Source of the DNA: Aquila chrysaetos chrysaetos
Lineage: Eukaryota; Chordata; Aves; Accipitriformes; Accipitridae
Assembly: GCF_900496995.4 (NCBI RefSeq)
Contig: NC_044023.1
Span: 22,638,453-22,702,452 of the forward strand
Length of the DNA stretch: 64,000 bases
Reading direction: 5' to 3'
The first letter of the stretch is position 1; each line of letters begins with the position of its first letter. The notes under the pieces were generated by a model. The model did no database searches and was not told where the DNA came from. It was given only the letters and a program-made list of their open reading frames with translations. Below are positions 11,919-25,518 of the stretch, one piece after another. The translations under genes were made by a program, and so were the position numbers.

Positions 11919-14900
11919 TTTTGTTTGCCAGGCTGTGAACAGTTTCAACAGATACCTAATGCACCTGGTGAGCAACAGCATTGAACATGAAGTGTGATCT
12001 TAAGGTCTGCATACACCAAATGCAGGAGGAAGCACAGAGACACGAGGGACCTTGCATCTTTGCGAACCTCATTAAAAACATCCATCCAACCCTTCCATCT
12101 CTTCCACCCACAGAGGTGAGGGCCCATTCCTGCCTCACAGGGGTGATGAGGACAGAAGAACTCACGCTCACAAAGTGCCCGGCACCGCCGTCACGCTGGC
12201 AGTCCCACGGCCACTGCGAATATATTGCACAAAGTGATTCGACATGTACGTTTTCAGAAATGGCTTGTCAACAAAAACACTGCTTCAGCCTCCCTCTGAA
12301 TCACATTATGACTGCAAAATGCTGTCAAAATAAATGAAAAGTCAGTGCAGTCTTGGAGAGAGTGAAAAAAGCAAAAAGAAAAATCTTAATGGGAGAAAAA
12401 TTAAGTAATGGTCACTTAATTCCTTAACTTCAATGTTCCCAGCTTTAATTAGGATCCGGGGAAATCAAATGTTATAAGCCCATCTGCTTACAGGCTGCAG
12501 AAAGATGAAAACCTTCAAAAAGTACATAAATAATAAATTCCCAGGCTGCCAGCATTTTACTGAGTTCCTCCCCATAGATTTCAGTATATGCCAGTATTGC
12601 AGGCATAAAATTTGTTTTAAAACGCATTTTGCGGAAAGTTAGGTTAATTCATTTTACAATTTAATACATAAGGGAAGCATGATTATTTATTAAAAATGGC
12701 ATTCCCCGTTCTCTGTAAACACTGTGATTGAAAGCCGATGGCACCACAAAGCAGTGCTGCCACAGGCAAGGAGCGGGTTTTTATTTAAGCGCAGAGCCCT
12801 GTAGCCGAGCAGGGATGCAGTCACGTCGCGGCGGGTCCGAGAGCCCCGTCCAGGCTGTAAGGGGTCAAACATCATCGGCTGTAGGTGGGGAGCAGAACCT
12901 CAACGCAACCGCATGTTATATGCACACCCACCGTATAGAGAGCCTACAGGTTTAACTGTTAAAAAGGTACCACAGGTCCTGGGTAGAGAACAAGGATGTT
13001 AAGCTAGAGCTGGCCAAAACCTTTGTTGAAAGAGGTTGGGTTTTTTTTTTCCATCTAAAAAGTGCTGCTTTGACAAAGGTTTTTTGGCATGGAAGGGTAT
13101 CATTTTGATGGCATCTCTTGCCTAACTGTTCTCCCTCATTTCAAAACAGTATTCTCAAAAGAAATCCCAGTTTCTTCTTAAAATGAATTTTTTTTTTTTA
13201 AATTCATTCAGTATTTTGCGTCACTGATGCCTTCATCACCAGCTTTCCCAGGAGCCGTACACAGCGTGCACCTCATCACACCAAATCACAGCAACACGAG
13301 ACACGACGTGTCACATTTTGGCACAATATCCCTGTCTAAACCTTTGGGTTTCTTCTGGTCAGACTGTATTACCGAGCACCATGGCTGCAGCTGCCAAATG
13401 CCCCAGACAGGCAAGTAGGAGGACCGCTGGCCCCTTGGAAACATCTGCTGGTCAGTAAATGAGGAGAAGGCTTCAGAAAATTAACACCAGGGCTGTACTG
13501 CTCCTCGTCAGGACCTCTGGCCACCTCTTTGACCTACACCTGCACACTGCTGAGCAGAGTCTGTGAATTACGACCAGCACTCCCAAATAGCTCAGCCAAA
13601 GATACAAACAATACCGAGTTATTAATCATATTTAGCCACATCAGAGATATCAGTTTTAACAGGACCCAACATGTTCCCGACACCGCCACTTCCCAGTTTT
13701 GGATAGCAGTGACATCCTTCGGGTCCTGGCCCCGAGGTGACTTTATTTCTGCATAACCTTAGCTCTCTCTTCACATAAATACACACATTTAAAGCTTTTG
13801 CAGTGGAAGAAAGAAGTTTCAAAGCACCACCTAGGTATATCCCACAGGCTTATCCCCACCTTTTCCTGAGACAAAATTTAATTAAATTCTAAAATCTTGA
13901 GCCTTAAGTTAATCCTGTGTTTTGTTAGGTCCCGAGACACGATTTTCACAACCCAACACTGGTAATATTACTTCCTTCTTTTATTAATTTTATTTTAATT
14001 CAAGACTTTCACTTGAAAAAAGAATAAGAAAGAAAACCCCCATTTTCAGTCAATATTATACCTTATTATGTATTTCGCGCTCTGTTTAAACACTCCCAGA
14101 AATGTGTTGTGATATGATAAAACCAACATATTTAATTTCTTTTTCAATCTTGTGTTAAATGTACCACAAAAGGACCGACCTTATTCATACGAGGTGAAAG
14201 CTAAGCCTACAATGGCAGGCATCTATCACAATAATTTTAAAGCTGCCATTTCCCTCTCCACAGCCGCACGCACACCCTCATACCGACACTGCATTTCTGA
14301 AGTATCGGTTGAATTATCTGTTGGAAGACACCAAACATCACACCTTGATGCCGTTTTATGGTCTACGGGGAAATTACGTTGGTTGACTTTTTTACCTTCA
14401 TGCTGAACAGATGTTGATAACGAACCCATACTAAACAGCTCCATTACCAGCACGCTATCTGCACTATCTGTGCTTTAATCAAACCACATCGAGCGGTGGG
14501 AGGGAGCTTGTGTGGCAGTGCTTTAGGTGACAAGAAGAGTCTTCTCACCCCTTCAGCTGCCCGGCACTTAATTAGGATAACTAAACGACCACCCAAGCCT
14601 CCGAACTCTGTCCCTCGGTGGAATATAAACTCTGCTTACAAGGATAAAGCTGCCTCTGCTGGAGACGGTCATCTCCAGATCTAGATACTGCTGCAAATAC
14701 TAACATCTCCTGCTCCAAGTATGGGGCTCTTCTTGGCTTACCTTCTCCAAGGAAGACACTGGGAAGAAGGCACGTCTACGAACAGTGTCCTCACGAACAC
14801 TAGCAAAACACCCCACCGCTCACACAGTCCGAAGGAGAGGATGGCCAGAGTGGCAAACTTTCTATTACAAGTGCAGGTCCTGTCACTTAACTTTTCTCTA

Positions 14901-16689
14901 AGTACACTACCCTTGCTGAAGCTTCACTGGAATTCTGCATTTTCTCTAGACCAGTCATTTTTCAGCCTGCACTCAAAAAAAAGTAAAGGAAAATTTAAGG
15001 TGACTTAAAGCTACAGCATGAGGTATGCTTTCATGTTTTCCATCAAACACTAGGAAAATCACCTTTTCCTTCCTTCGGAAAGGCTCCGTGTTCAGCAAAC
15101 CTCCTGCTGAGAGAGGCTGGCGCTTCCCGGCCGTCCGAGGGAATTATCGCAGGCAAGCGTGAAGCATTCATCGCACGCTAAGTGCCAGCCCATAAAACAA
15201 GGGCTGTGCCATGGCTAACAAGCGCTTGCAATCAAAGCAAGGTTAATGCTTTCTTTAAGATCCAGACTTGTTAATTTCAACAATACACTTCTATTGTCTA
15301 CAGGTAGGATTTTTTTAAAATGAGATTCTTCACTTACGGTTTCTAAATATTGATGCATTTCCTAACTATCTTTCCTAATAGCCTGTGCTAGCCATGCTTC
15401 AGAGAGCATCCTTGAAGAAACTGCTTGCTGCTGTTAAACCAACTGCAGGTTTGAAGTTCCTGGGTTCCTCATATATCAGAATGAGTTTTTCTCTATTTTT
15501 TTTTTTTAAAATGAATTTAATTAAATATTGAGTAAAGTGCCATAGCAATCCATTCTGTGCTTTCGAAGGAGAAATTCGGTGATGCACAATTATTTTGTTC
15601 ACTGAGACAAGGAAGAGTCAATATTTAATGTGCCATGAAGGATTTATAAAGAATATACTTTGCAAGAAAAATAAATATGAGTAGACATCTTTATCTCTCT
15701 GGGCTGATTCGGTGTCCATCTTTGCAGATTTCAACTTCTTTAATTATGTAGATAGAACAGAAAGAGCAGAGAAACAGCTAAAAGTATTTCAAGGCTCTGT
15801 ATGGATATGTCATGCTAGGACAAATGGTAAATTCCTCCAATAACCCCAACTAACTCAAAGATGCACAAACTGTCACAGGGACCAAGACAGAACAGAAGGA
15901 GCTAAGGCAGACAAATGGTGACGAATTTGTTGCAAACCCCACGCGTGTGGTTAAATGGCAATATTACGTGAGAATCAGAATGAGAAAGGAAGGGTAGGAT
16001 TTCTCAACATAAGCGAAATTAGACCCACCCAGAACCACTACCAGAATTGAGGTCAATTAGCGCCATTTCATTCTCTCTCTATGTATATTGAAGAGTTTTT
16101 ATAATAAAACAGAACTAATAACAACTGTGTGCTTATATAGGAAATTATAGGGAAGTAATGCAAATCTGTAATTTCCTCAAGGGGCTCTAAATACATCATA
16201 AGCTTGGAGAGTACAATTCAAAAGATTTACAGCCGACTGCAAAGCCTCGTGAGGGAGTTTAGCTGCAGGTTCCCCAGTCATCTCTCGTGCTGGTAATTTA
16301 CACAATAAACTCCAATATTAAAGAGTAATTCCATGGGTGGTAAGAAAACATGCTTTCAAGTTTCTAATGATTTTCCCTCCCTTTGAATACGCAGAAATAT
16401 ATGCAAGAAAATACCCTTTACGTTTTTAGTGCATTTCCCAGTGCTTTGGCAGGCCTGGCAAAGCTCTCTGGAAATCGGTTCCCGACCAGAAATAGTCTTT
16501 GTCCATCAAAAACGTCCCCATATCCCGATGAGTAGATCCACTCTGGACAAAGTGCAAACAGGCTTCCTCTAGACTAGAGCGCTGAATCGGCATCATTAAA
16601 TTGTCAGGAAAAATCCTCTACGCTAATAAATATATTAAAATTGGAAAGATGCAGCTGTAAGCTGCAAATTAAAGGTACCTAACGTGACA

Positions 16690-17380
16690 CGCTGTAGCCT
16701 GCGGCGGCGGCGGCGCAGAGCATCGCGTCCTACGAGGCCGACGCACGGGCAGATGCCCTCAACCCCGCGGTGCTGAGGAAGGACGGCATCGCGAGCGGGA
16801 CAGACGCCCCAACCCCAGAAGAGGTGGGAAGCCGTTCCGCAACCTGCGGCCGATGCTCATTTGTCGCTGCCTTCCCAAACCGCCCTTGCGATTCCTCCTC
16901 CTCCTCCCTCCCTTTCGGCGCCCAGGCTGCCCCTTCGAGCCCACCGCTACCTTCCCACCATCGCCAGCCCTCCGACCGCTCCGTGTCGTTATCGCATTCA
17001 CAGCTGCTGCCCCACAGTGATTTTAATTATGTGATTAATTTGGCGATAACAGAAAGCTCTTTCTAACCACGCGTTGCCCGTCTGCGTTAGGTGCGTGGGT
17101 GTACACGAGCACACGCACGAATAACAGCCACTTTACCAGCCCAAAATGCCGTTCCTCTCTCTCCAGCCCATCCTGGCCCTCGGAGGGGACCCAGTTTACG
17201 CAGGGAAGAGCTGAAGGCGAGATGTTTGCTGAAGCAACATCCCAAACGAGGTTCTCGCGCGACGTCCACCTCCAGCACACCTCGGACTCGAGCCCCTTGG
17301 CAATTAAGCGGAGAAAGTCCTGCAGAACCGCTACCGCCAGGTTCCCGTTTCAAACTCTTACCCATCAAAAAGCTGCTTTC
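16690..17380. promoter_or_regulatory. Small CpG island with CGG repeat
   Basis: The segment begins with a (GCG)5-type run at 16701-16715 and stays CpG-rich to about 17000, with a second CpG-rich patch near 17250-17340. Between them is an AT-rich block at 17018-17055 with TAATTA and GATTAATT homeodomain-type sites. Open frames occur on both strands but overlap each other, and I recognise no protein in them. It could be an alternative promoter, an enhancer island, or the first exon of a non-coding RNA. No consensus splice donor was identified within it. Confidence 0.45.
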
Positions 17381-20300
17381 CAGATGACCGTACACCGGTA
17401 TAAATCTGTACTCTCCTTAAGGAGCAGGCAGAATGTACTACATATGGAAAATTGCTCTATAAAGTCAGGAGGTTTTGAACCATTAGCAGCTTTCAGCTGG
17501 CGTTGGCAGGACATGATTATCAAGATGTTTACTACGGACTTGCAGTTTGATAAATTGGGTCTTACAGCTCTAACCAGAATGGAGAAATAGGAGAGATGGG
17601 TAGGGGAGACAGATCAGAGACAACAAATGAACAATAATGGCAGAATTTTAACAGCTACTATTTTTCTTTTTCCTAGTCTTTTAAAATTATTATTATTTTT
17701 GCTAAAAGAAAAATTAGCCCAGCTCTCACAATTATCGTGGCATGGAACCTCATTTACAGGGCATTACTGAGAAGAGCTGATCCACGTCCTTGAGGAGCAA
17801 GGAAGGCTGACGGGGCCGGATTCTCCACTGCGTGTTCATGCAAGTCTGCTATTAAAAAAATGGATTTTTTTTTTTTTCTGAATAAACCCAGAAACACAGA
17901 GCCTCCAGCATGTAACAATGGTAGCTTTGACACTGCCTTTATATAGGTCATGTTATAAAGGAAGGCATGTACCACTCTGTATGCTATGAAAAAATAGCAA
18001 TTTTTTTGACACACTGCAATAACTTCTGATGGAGTGAATGGCATCCCCTCTTCGGTCCTATCAGCCTGCGAGGTGCCAATTCCAGATCAGCTGGCAGAAG
18101 GCAACCCGATTTCTTAAAAGTAGTGATGCTTTCCTGTACTATCTACATAGGTAAGCACCTCTGAAATGTAGGTTTGTAAAACGACAACCAAAAATTACCA
18201 GCCCAAGCACAAAAACTATTTACCAGACTACAGAATATGGTTTAGTTGCATTTTATTTCTACTCCTTCCTCTCAACAACTAAAACTAATAAAAAGTATCC
18301 GTTGACCACAGTAAGAGGGTCAGGAGAGTTTTGCAGGGGCTGTGTAACCAGGGGCCCCGGACCTCTTTGCAAGTGGAAAACCCGCTTTTTCCCCAGGATG
18401 AAATGTGCAGCATCACGAGCATTTCCATTAACGAGAAGGTAGGTCACCACAAGGGACTGTGGATATTAACACACCTACAGTGCCCTAATAAATTAGGGAA
18501 CCCAGTTACACTGTTCACTGAATTTTTAAATTTCCATTTTTCTGCCAAGTAGTCTAATTACATTCAAAAGGAGCTTCTTAAAACTGCAGAAATCAAGTGT
18601 GATCTAATCAGTTTACAGTCACGCCAGATGAAAGCCATTTCAGGTGATTCTAGACTTAAGCATGCTTTGTGCTTAAATGAACACACAACCTTAGCTAGGC
18701 TTTAACTAGTGATGGGTAAGACGCTAAAACCAAAAATCAAAACTAAACAAAACTCCCCCCCAAATGACCCAAACACCAGCACAACAGGCACATGCTTCGC
18801 AGTACAGTGCTCAGTACAAAACTGCAGTCACTGGAATTACAAATATGTATGTAATATTAAATAAATATATCACCTACGGACCAGCCCAGGCTCTGTTGTC
18901 TCAGACATTTTAAATAATTTCACAGCACTCTCCGCAGACAGCTATATGGCTTTTGGAAGTGAAAAGCAGAAAAATAGCCAAGTATAAATTAAAAAAAAAA
19001 CCCCAACCAACACTGAAAAGCTTGCCTTGGTACAGCTCTGCTGAAACCCAACCTGAAACCCACCCGTGCCCCCGAGGAGACATTCCCTGACACTGCTCGT
19101 GCTTGTTGAGGGCAACCATGAGACCCTTGGGCAATCACTGGCGAGCTACATGCTCTCGTCCAAGAGAGTCAACAGGGGCCTTGCCATAAATGCTTGGGAC
19201 CGGCAGAAAAACGCCTGCAGAAAAGTAACCACTGGGTCATCTGCAAAGTAGGATTTGAACCTCGCAGAGCACAGTAGGATGAAACTTCAAGAAGGCAAGC
19301 TTAAAATCAGACCCATATGTAAGGGTTGTACTGGATCAGGACGTGAATCCTGAAACTCGCTGCCGCGTCTCAGTGTTAAATGCCATACCCTGCAATCCTC
19401 TGCGCTTCTCCTGGTGTTTCAACCACGTGCTTCAGTGAAGTTTTAAGAGCAATACAGCACCACAGTGATTTATTGCCTAAAAGTTCACTGATGGTTAAAC
19501 TTTTATAAGCCATAATATGGCAGGTCCCAAGCTCCAGTGAAATTATCAGCTACAAAAGTAATGACTAAGCTTGCGAATAATTTAGACAAGGAAATCAATC
19601 AATTCTGCCCTACATAATAATGCTCAGACCTCAGCTGGCAGCACCAAGACTGCGTGTTCATTGCTACTCCAAATCACCCATCACTGGAGATCCACCAGCC
19701 AAAAGCAATTCATTAATTTTACTGGCATTTACTAGATACTTTCTTAAGCAAACCTGGGACACTACCATAGCGGAACGTTCTTGGACTTCTCAAAAACCAT
19801 ACAGGCTTGGGTTTTTAATAATACCTTGCCTTGCATTTCACAAAAGCCTGGGATGCAGGCTTCAGGAGACGGTTGCCTCTGGCATGTCCGGCTCCCGAAG
19901 CGGGGAGGCTGAAAGCCCGGCTCGCAGCCTGCAAGAAGCTGTCAGCCTTGGAGGTCTTCACGTTCCATAGGCAATTTCAGCACACAGCTGAGCAGGAACA
20001 ACAGCACTTCAGTCTGCGTTTCCATTGGCATCCGTGCTGTTCGGCAGGTCCTGGGAGGCCGGCAGCAGGACATCGTTGCTGCCGTGCTGCAGCCGAGACC
20101 TCAACCGTGGGAAAGCGCCTGTTGTGCCACACGCGTAAATACGCGCTAAAAAGGATTTCTGTCCCGCAGCATTCCTTGTCAGCACGTGAGAGAATTGCAC
20201 GTGAAAGGAAAGATGCTATTTTGTGCATTTCAGCAATGAAAAATGGAAGCACAAACCTCAGCAACTTGCTCAAAGTCTCCCTGGGAGACTGGAGAAGAGC

Positions 20301-23300
20301 TGCAAGTTAAGCCCAGCTCCGCGGCCCAGGAGCAGCCCTTGTTCTGGTCCTCCTCGCCCCACGAGCAATGCCTTGGGCTGTTCAAAGACACCCGTCCCTG
20401 TCTCCAACTAACATTCAAGCGATTTCAAAGCACGGGAACTCACATTACCCAGACCAAAATATGTATCCTGCTAGACACAGGGAATGAAGAACACAAAACT
20501 CAACAGAAATCCAGCTTTTTAGGCTGGAGATGTAACATCCGAGCGTTCCCATGACTGCTCTATGGGAAAGTGGAGCTCTCTGATGCTACACAGGGCCTCT
20601 CAACCGTACAGTATCGCCTCTGCACACAGCCTGTATGCTAAACAGTGCTGATAAGGGGATCTATTTTCACATCTTGGGAGAATATCAATATCTGTCCTTC
20701 ATGAAAAAAAAAGTGAAAGATAACTCTTTGCCTGATGCCCGCATGATGAATTTGCAATGGAAAAAGCCCTTCGAGTAGAAGAATTGGCCTCAAGTGAGCC
20801 ATTAATATTGGAGCGTTGCAGCTATGTCAGATGTTACAATATTTAAATGAATAGAATATTACTTTTTCTATTTAACCAAAATGATTACATACACACAGAC
20901 CAAGAACAGCGCTGCACGGAGTATACTGCAATTTTACACTTGGGGACAGCTTGCCAAAACATCTCCAAAATGATTGCTGCGGATTGTAAAAGCGCAGCCC
21001 AGCAGGGCACAACCCCACCTTTCCCAACAGCATTTTGTTGGCTGGGGGTGCAAATACAGACCGAAGAAGAACAGGTACCTGTAACGTAGGGCTTTCACCT
21101 GAAATTCAACCTAGGATTTTATAGCCCCTTTAAGGAGTTATTAAAACAGAAAGTTGTAATGATCTGACAATGTTACAGCAGAATAACCCTTCATTTGCAT
21201 GAAATGCTTGGTGATAATGTACTTATCTGTCAGCATATAAATGCGTGGATCCCTATTAAAGTTTTGCATGGCAGCACAAGTTTGATAATGCTGGGTTATC
21301 TATTGTTCCTCAGCACCTGCTGGAAGAAGGAGTGGAAGCTCTATGGATATCTGAAGCACATTATTAATAGCATAACAATACAGAAGCTGCTAGGAGCACA
21401 GCAGATTCCCTGTAGCTATTTTTAATGCCGTACTCTTGTTTTTCTAGGCATCCCTTTCACTGTCAGAAAAAAAGCCAAACTTGTTTTGCTTATTATCAGC
21501 AAGATCACACAGTGAAATTACAGCAACCTTCAGCTGCTTCAAGTCTTACCTTAAGCACATTAACAGCTAGCTGCTTTCGAGGAGCCAGCACCTCAGCACG
21601 CAAGAGAAAGGACGAAGAGGCTCCACAACGTCTCTCAACTGCAACCTTGCTTGGCCAGACACCAGCAGATATTAGGGTCAAGCACCCAGCTGAAGCTGAA
21701 GAAAGAGCTGCTGGGGTTATATATAACTCACCCCAGCTGTGGGTCTGCTCTGCCCGGTGCTGCAGGTGCTGCCCTTGTACTCAGCCTGGGCAGCATTAAG
21801 GGTTTGCTTAATGCGGACCAGATGTGAGAAGTAAAGAATCCAGCCCAGCCCTCGGATTGCTTGGGATTTCAGGCTAAAAAATACGCCACCAGGACTGCGA
21901 TCTGAGCACTTGGGAGGAAACCTCACAGACATCATAAATGTAGATGCCAGCAGGAACATTTTTACAAATTGCATTTAAACATACCTAGGCTTCCTAAATC
22001 ATTTGGAAACAGTCAAAAAAAAGTTCCTTTTCACAAGAAACACGGCTGTTGAAAACCCCCTGAGAATCCTGCGCGTCTGACTTGCTCAGGGATGCCGCTA
22101 CGTTCCCAGGCAAAGCCACTGCCACGTCCCTGCCGTGTGCGAGCTGTGTCCGCGTGCAGCCAAAGACGAGGCAGCGTTAGCGGCAGAAGAGGATGCCAAC
22201 TGTTCAGCTGATGGACGTTCACCCTGCAAAGCTGTGTCGCAGAGGATCAGATACGTTTCAGAAACAAATGCAAATGCATAATCCTTTTTACTACGTGACT
22301 GGCTGCGACGCCAGCTGCCAGATATGACGCTGCCCATGTAGTCTTCAGGTACAAAAATGGACAACATGCCAGTGTCACTGACCATCAGCCTCCCCGCCAG
22401 ACGCAGGCGTCTCACCTGTCCAGTACAGAGGTGGCTCTCAGACTGACGGGGATTTGGGGGGCAGGAGGTGGGTCTGGTTCTTCAGGAACACGGACACTGC
22501 CTGGGTTGAAGAAGAGCATGAGCTGGGTCAGACTTACAACAAACAGCTGGGATTTAATTCCACACTAACAAGGACATCCTAGCACACGCGTGCACGTTGC
22601 ATTAAACACAATCACGACTGCCTTCACTGAATCAATACCTTTAAGACTCGATGCGGCATTGGGATTTCTGCAGGTATGGCAGTCTGTCCGTGGGGATTAC
22701 AGGGTAATCCTGGGTAACGTTCACGTTGATGATACTCTTACTCAGGATGGAGAAGTGCTTAATGACACGTTACAGTATCATTTCTTGAAAAACTCTGAAG
22801 CATCAAATATCCCATTCTGAATTGCACAGCAAGAGGTATGAGCCTTTACTTATTTTCTAAAAGGGAGGATGATTTTTAATGGGCTGGTATCTTTAAATCT
22901 TTAAATCCTTTTGTTTAAAGGACAAAATACAAGAGATGTTTTTCTGCTCTATAATAATCACTGGTATTAACCATTACATAAAGGACAGTGATACAAAATA
23001 CATGATTTCCCATGATGATTTCCTTTGAAGCGGAACTCAGAATATGAACTCAGCTCTGCTCCAACACTGGCAGTGGAGTGTATACTTTTAATTAAGTGTG
23101 GTGCTACGTTACGCTTGATGAAAGGCGGTATGCAAAGCAGGCCTTGAGCAAGCCCAGCCAAAATGAACGTCGTAGTCCTTGGGCAAGCTGGAACAAGCTG
23201 TTGTCGAAGAAGCAATAGTACTTTGTGAATAGTCACCAGAAAGTTATTAGAATGCAAGTTTTAGATCCTAAAATAAGAACACAATAAAAGTTCTTCTGGA

Positions 23301-24139
23301 TTAGACGACTGGCCCCTCCAGCACACTATTCTGCCTGTGATGATGGCAACAGAAGAGGCTATTTAAGGGCAGCATGTGAGCCAGGCCCTTTTTTATCATC
23401 CATACCTGACACAGAAATCAATTTTCATGATCGTTAAAACATCACACCCCCCCGCAAAAAAAAATTTGGTGAGAGTATTTTGCTTTGAACCAAACCAAAC
23501 TGGATCGGGATAAACGAAATGAATGAAAGTTAGTGCTTGCTGGGTAAACAATCCCATTTACTTTAAAAGATGCTTTAAAAGAGTGACTGCCTCCCCAGTC
23601 ACCCTGCCTGTGCTTCTCCCCAGGCACAGTCCCAGCACGTACCCCGAGCACTGACCCGCAGGCAGCGATGCCACCTCCGGCTGCAGCACTGGCACGCTCT
23701 CCGAGTTCTCTGATCCATGCGTTTCAAAACAAATGAGAAAACTGGAGAAAGTGTGGAAATCTGGCACAAGGTTACCACTGTGGCTGGAGAGAGCATCTTT
23801 CAGGTGAGGACAGAAAAGCCTGGGTGTGGGTAGCCTGGCTCTGCGTGGAGGGAACGAGAGGTCTCTGTTACTGAAGTTAGTGTTTTCCTGGAGAAAACAC
23901 TGAATGAAGGAGTAACAGGAAACAATATCAGAACATGCTATAATGTGGATAAACTCAAACCAGAAATACAGCATAAATACTTGTCAATGCTAATAATTAA
24001 CAAATCACTTTGGAAAGCAGAGTGTTGTCCATCTTTTACAGACTCCAAAAGAAAACCAGATGACTTCACTTAAGATTTTAGTCAAATATAAGCTACTGCA
24101 GTCAATACAAGGGCAGGAGGCAGAAATGTATAGCCTGTG
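17381..24139. other. Non-coding stretch, no gene recognised
   Basis: About 6.8 kb of mixed AT-rich and moderate-GC DNA. Simple runs occur near 17866-17878 (T-run) and 18990-19008 (A-run followed by ccccaacc). Open frames are short and lack domains. No named repeat beyond simple sequence was identified. Confidence 0.5.
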
Positions 24140-24206
24140 ACACAGGTGAGGTCAGAACAGACGATCAGATGGTCCTCTCCAGCCTTAAGCTCTATGAACT
24201 ATATAT
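24140..24206 (+). mobile_element. CR1-type LINE 3' end fragment
   Basis: The string GAGGTCAGAACAGACGATC, followed by AGATGGTCCTCTCCAGCC and TTAAGCTCTATGAAC, matches the characteristic 3' terminal region of sauropsid CR1 elements (GAGGTCAGACTAGATGATC...GGTCC...AGCCTTAAAATCTATGAA). It is short and 5'-truncated, as is usual for CR1. Divergence suggests an old insertion. Confidence 0.65.
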
Positions 24207-25476
24207 GTAAACCCAGTTTTCATGTTGGGTTACGAATGAAAGAGAATGGATATGCCATTCGGTTATTCGATACTCCTGAAGAAATAGATATTCAAGGAAT
24301 ATTTGTAAAAACCTATTATAACTCAACGAAGAGACACGGGGTCAAGGAAGCAATACAAGAATGCAATAAAATAGAGTAAGAATTAAATTACTGAAAGCAA
24401 TTTCTAGTTCTCAAGAACTGATGTAACGACAAAATCATAGGCATGCACCAATATTACACAGAAGCTAAAGGCTCTGATAATACATCTTCATCTTTAATTT
24501 CTCTTAGATTTATTAATGTAAATGAGTAAATGCTTGGAATTTGGCCCAGAACAGAATCTCAAGCCAATAAAACCTCAGGCTGCAGAGATCAGTTGCTCTC
24601 AGCTCTGAAGTGTGCATCCTCGAGGAGATGTGGAGCAACTGCAGGAGGTTGGGAAACATGAGAGACCCCCCAGAAATTCCTTCCAGCCTTCGTTCTCACA
24701 CTTCTCCCGTTTCCTCCCTCTTTCTTCTTCTCTTCCCCATTTCCCGCACTCAACTGCCTCTCCTCGAACAAATGCAAAGCCTGAATTACTCTGAGGCACT
24801 GAGGATGAGCAGGAGCGAAGCTGCAGCACCGGAGGAGCCATGGGGGAGTGGGCAGAAGGACGTTCCCGGTGGGGAGCTTGGCAGGCTTGACCTGCGGGGA
24901 CCTTGGGCTTGGCTTAGGGCTCCGTCCCGAAAGGGGCAACAGGGGCAGGATTATCGCCCAGCCAGACAAGGCTCCTGGGGCTAGGATGTCTTCCAGAAGG
25001 AGAAAAGGTACAGGGTGAACTCTAAGGAGAAAACAGACTTAAAATTGGGTTTGGGGTTTCAAAAAGAAAGAGTGGACTAGCTTGTTTTATTGCCTAATAC
25101 CAGAAAGCCTGCAGGGCTGTAGGGCTAAAATATGTGCTGCTACTTTCCATGACAAATGGTTCATATTTCCTTCTGATTTGAGTTTATGCCAACAGTTCAT
25201 GTACCATAGGGCTAGGCTTCAAAACAAAGAGCAGGAAAAAATGGTTTTCTGGTGGTTCCTTGAAGACCTATAAAACATGGGCCAAGATCCACCCATGAAT
25301 CAAGTTCTTGAGCACTTTGTTCCTCTGAAAATTCATCTAACATCTGCACCAAACCTGGGCTTAAAAACAGCCGAGGGAGCCATCACTATCATTTGATAAC
25401 TAACTATAAGCCTTTTATCCCTGGCAGGGATTTAGAGGATCAAGAGTAAAATGGGTTCCTGAGGATGTTAGTCTGA

Positions 25477-25518
25477 ACCCTAACCCGAAACCTAACCTTA
25501 GCCCTAACAATAGCCCGG
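25477..25518. repeat. Degenerate interstitial telomeric repeat
   Basis: Seven consecutive hexamers stay in register: ACCCTA, ACCCGA, AACCTA, ACCTTA, GCCCTA, ACAATA, GCCCGG. They are variants of the vertebrate telomeric unit CCCTAA (TTAGGG on the minus strand). The preserved 6-bp spacing over 42 bp makes chance unlikely. It is probably an ancient repair-associated or rearrangement-associated insertion of telomeric DNA. It lies just 5' of a C-rich patch. Confidence 0.7.

Larger units (their letters stand above)
4721..16689. other. Long non-coding stretch, no gene recognised
   Basis: About 12 kb without a supported exon. It contains A-runs at 5085-5100 and 5111-5123, a 15-bp inverted repeat at 9587-9635, and a G/T-rich simple tract near 11840-11918. 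Several AT-rich blocks carry TAATTA-type homeodomain sites (for example 10795-10850 and 16080-16340). None of the short open frames shows a recognisable domain or codon pattern. Confidence 0.5.

Noticed and set aside
16759..17001. Arg-rich minus-strand frame in the small CpG island
   Set aside because: It shadows an equally open plus-strand frame, and its arginine richness comes from the C/T-rich plus strand.
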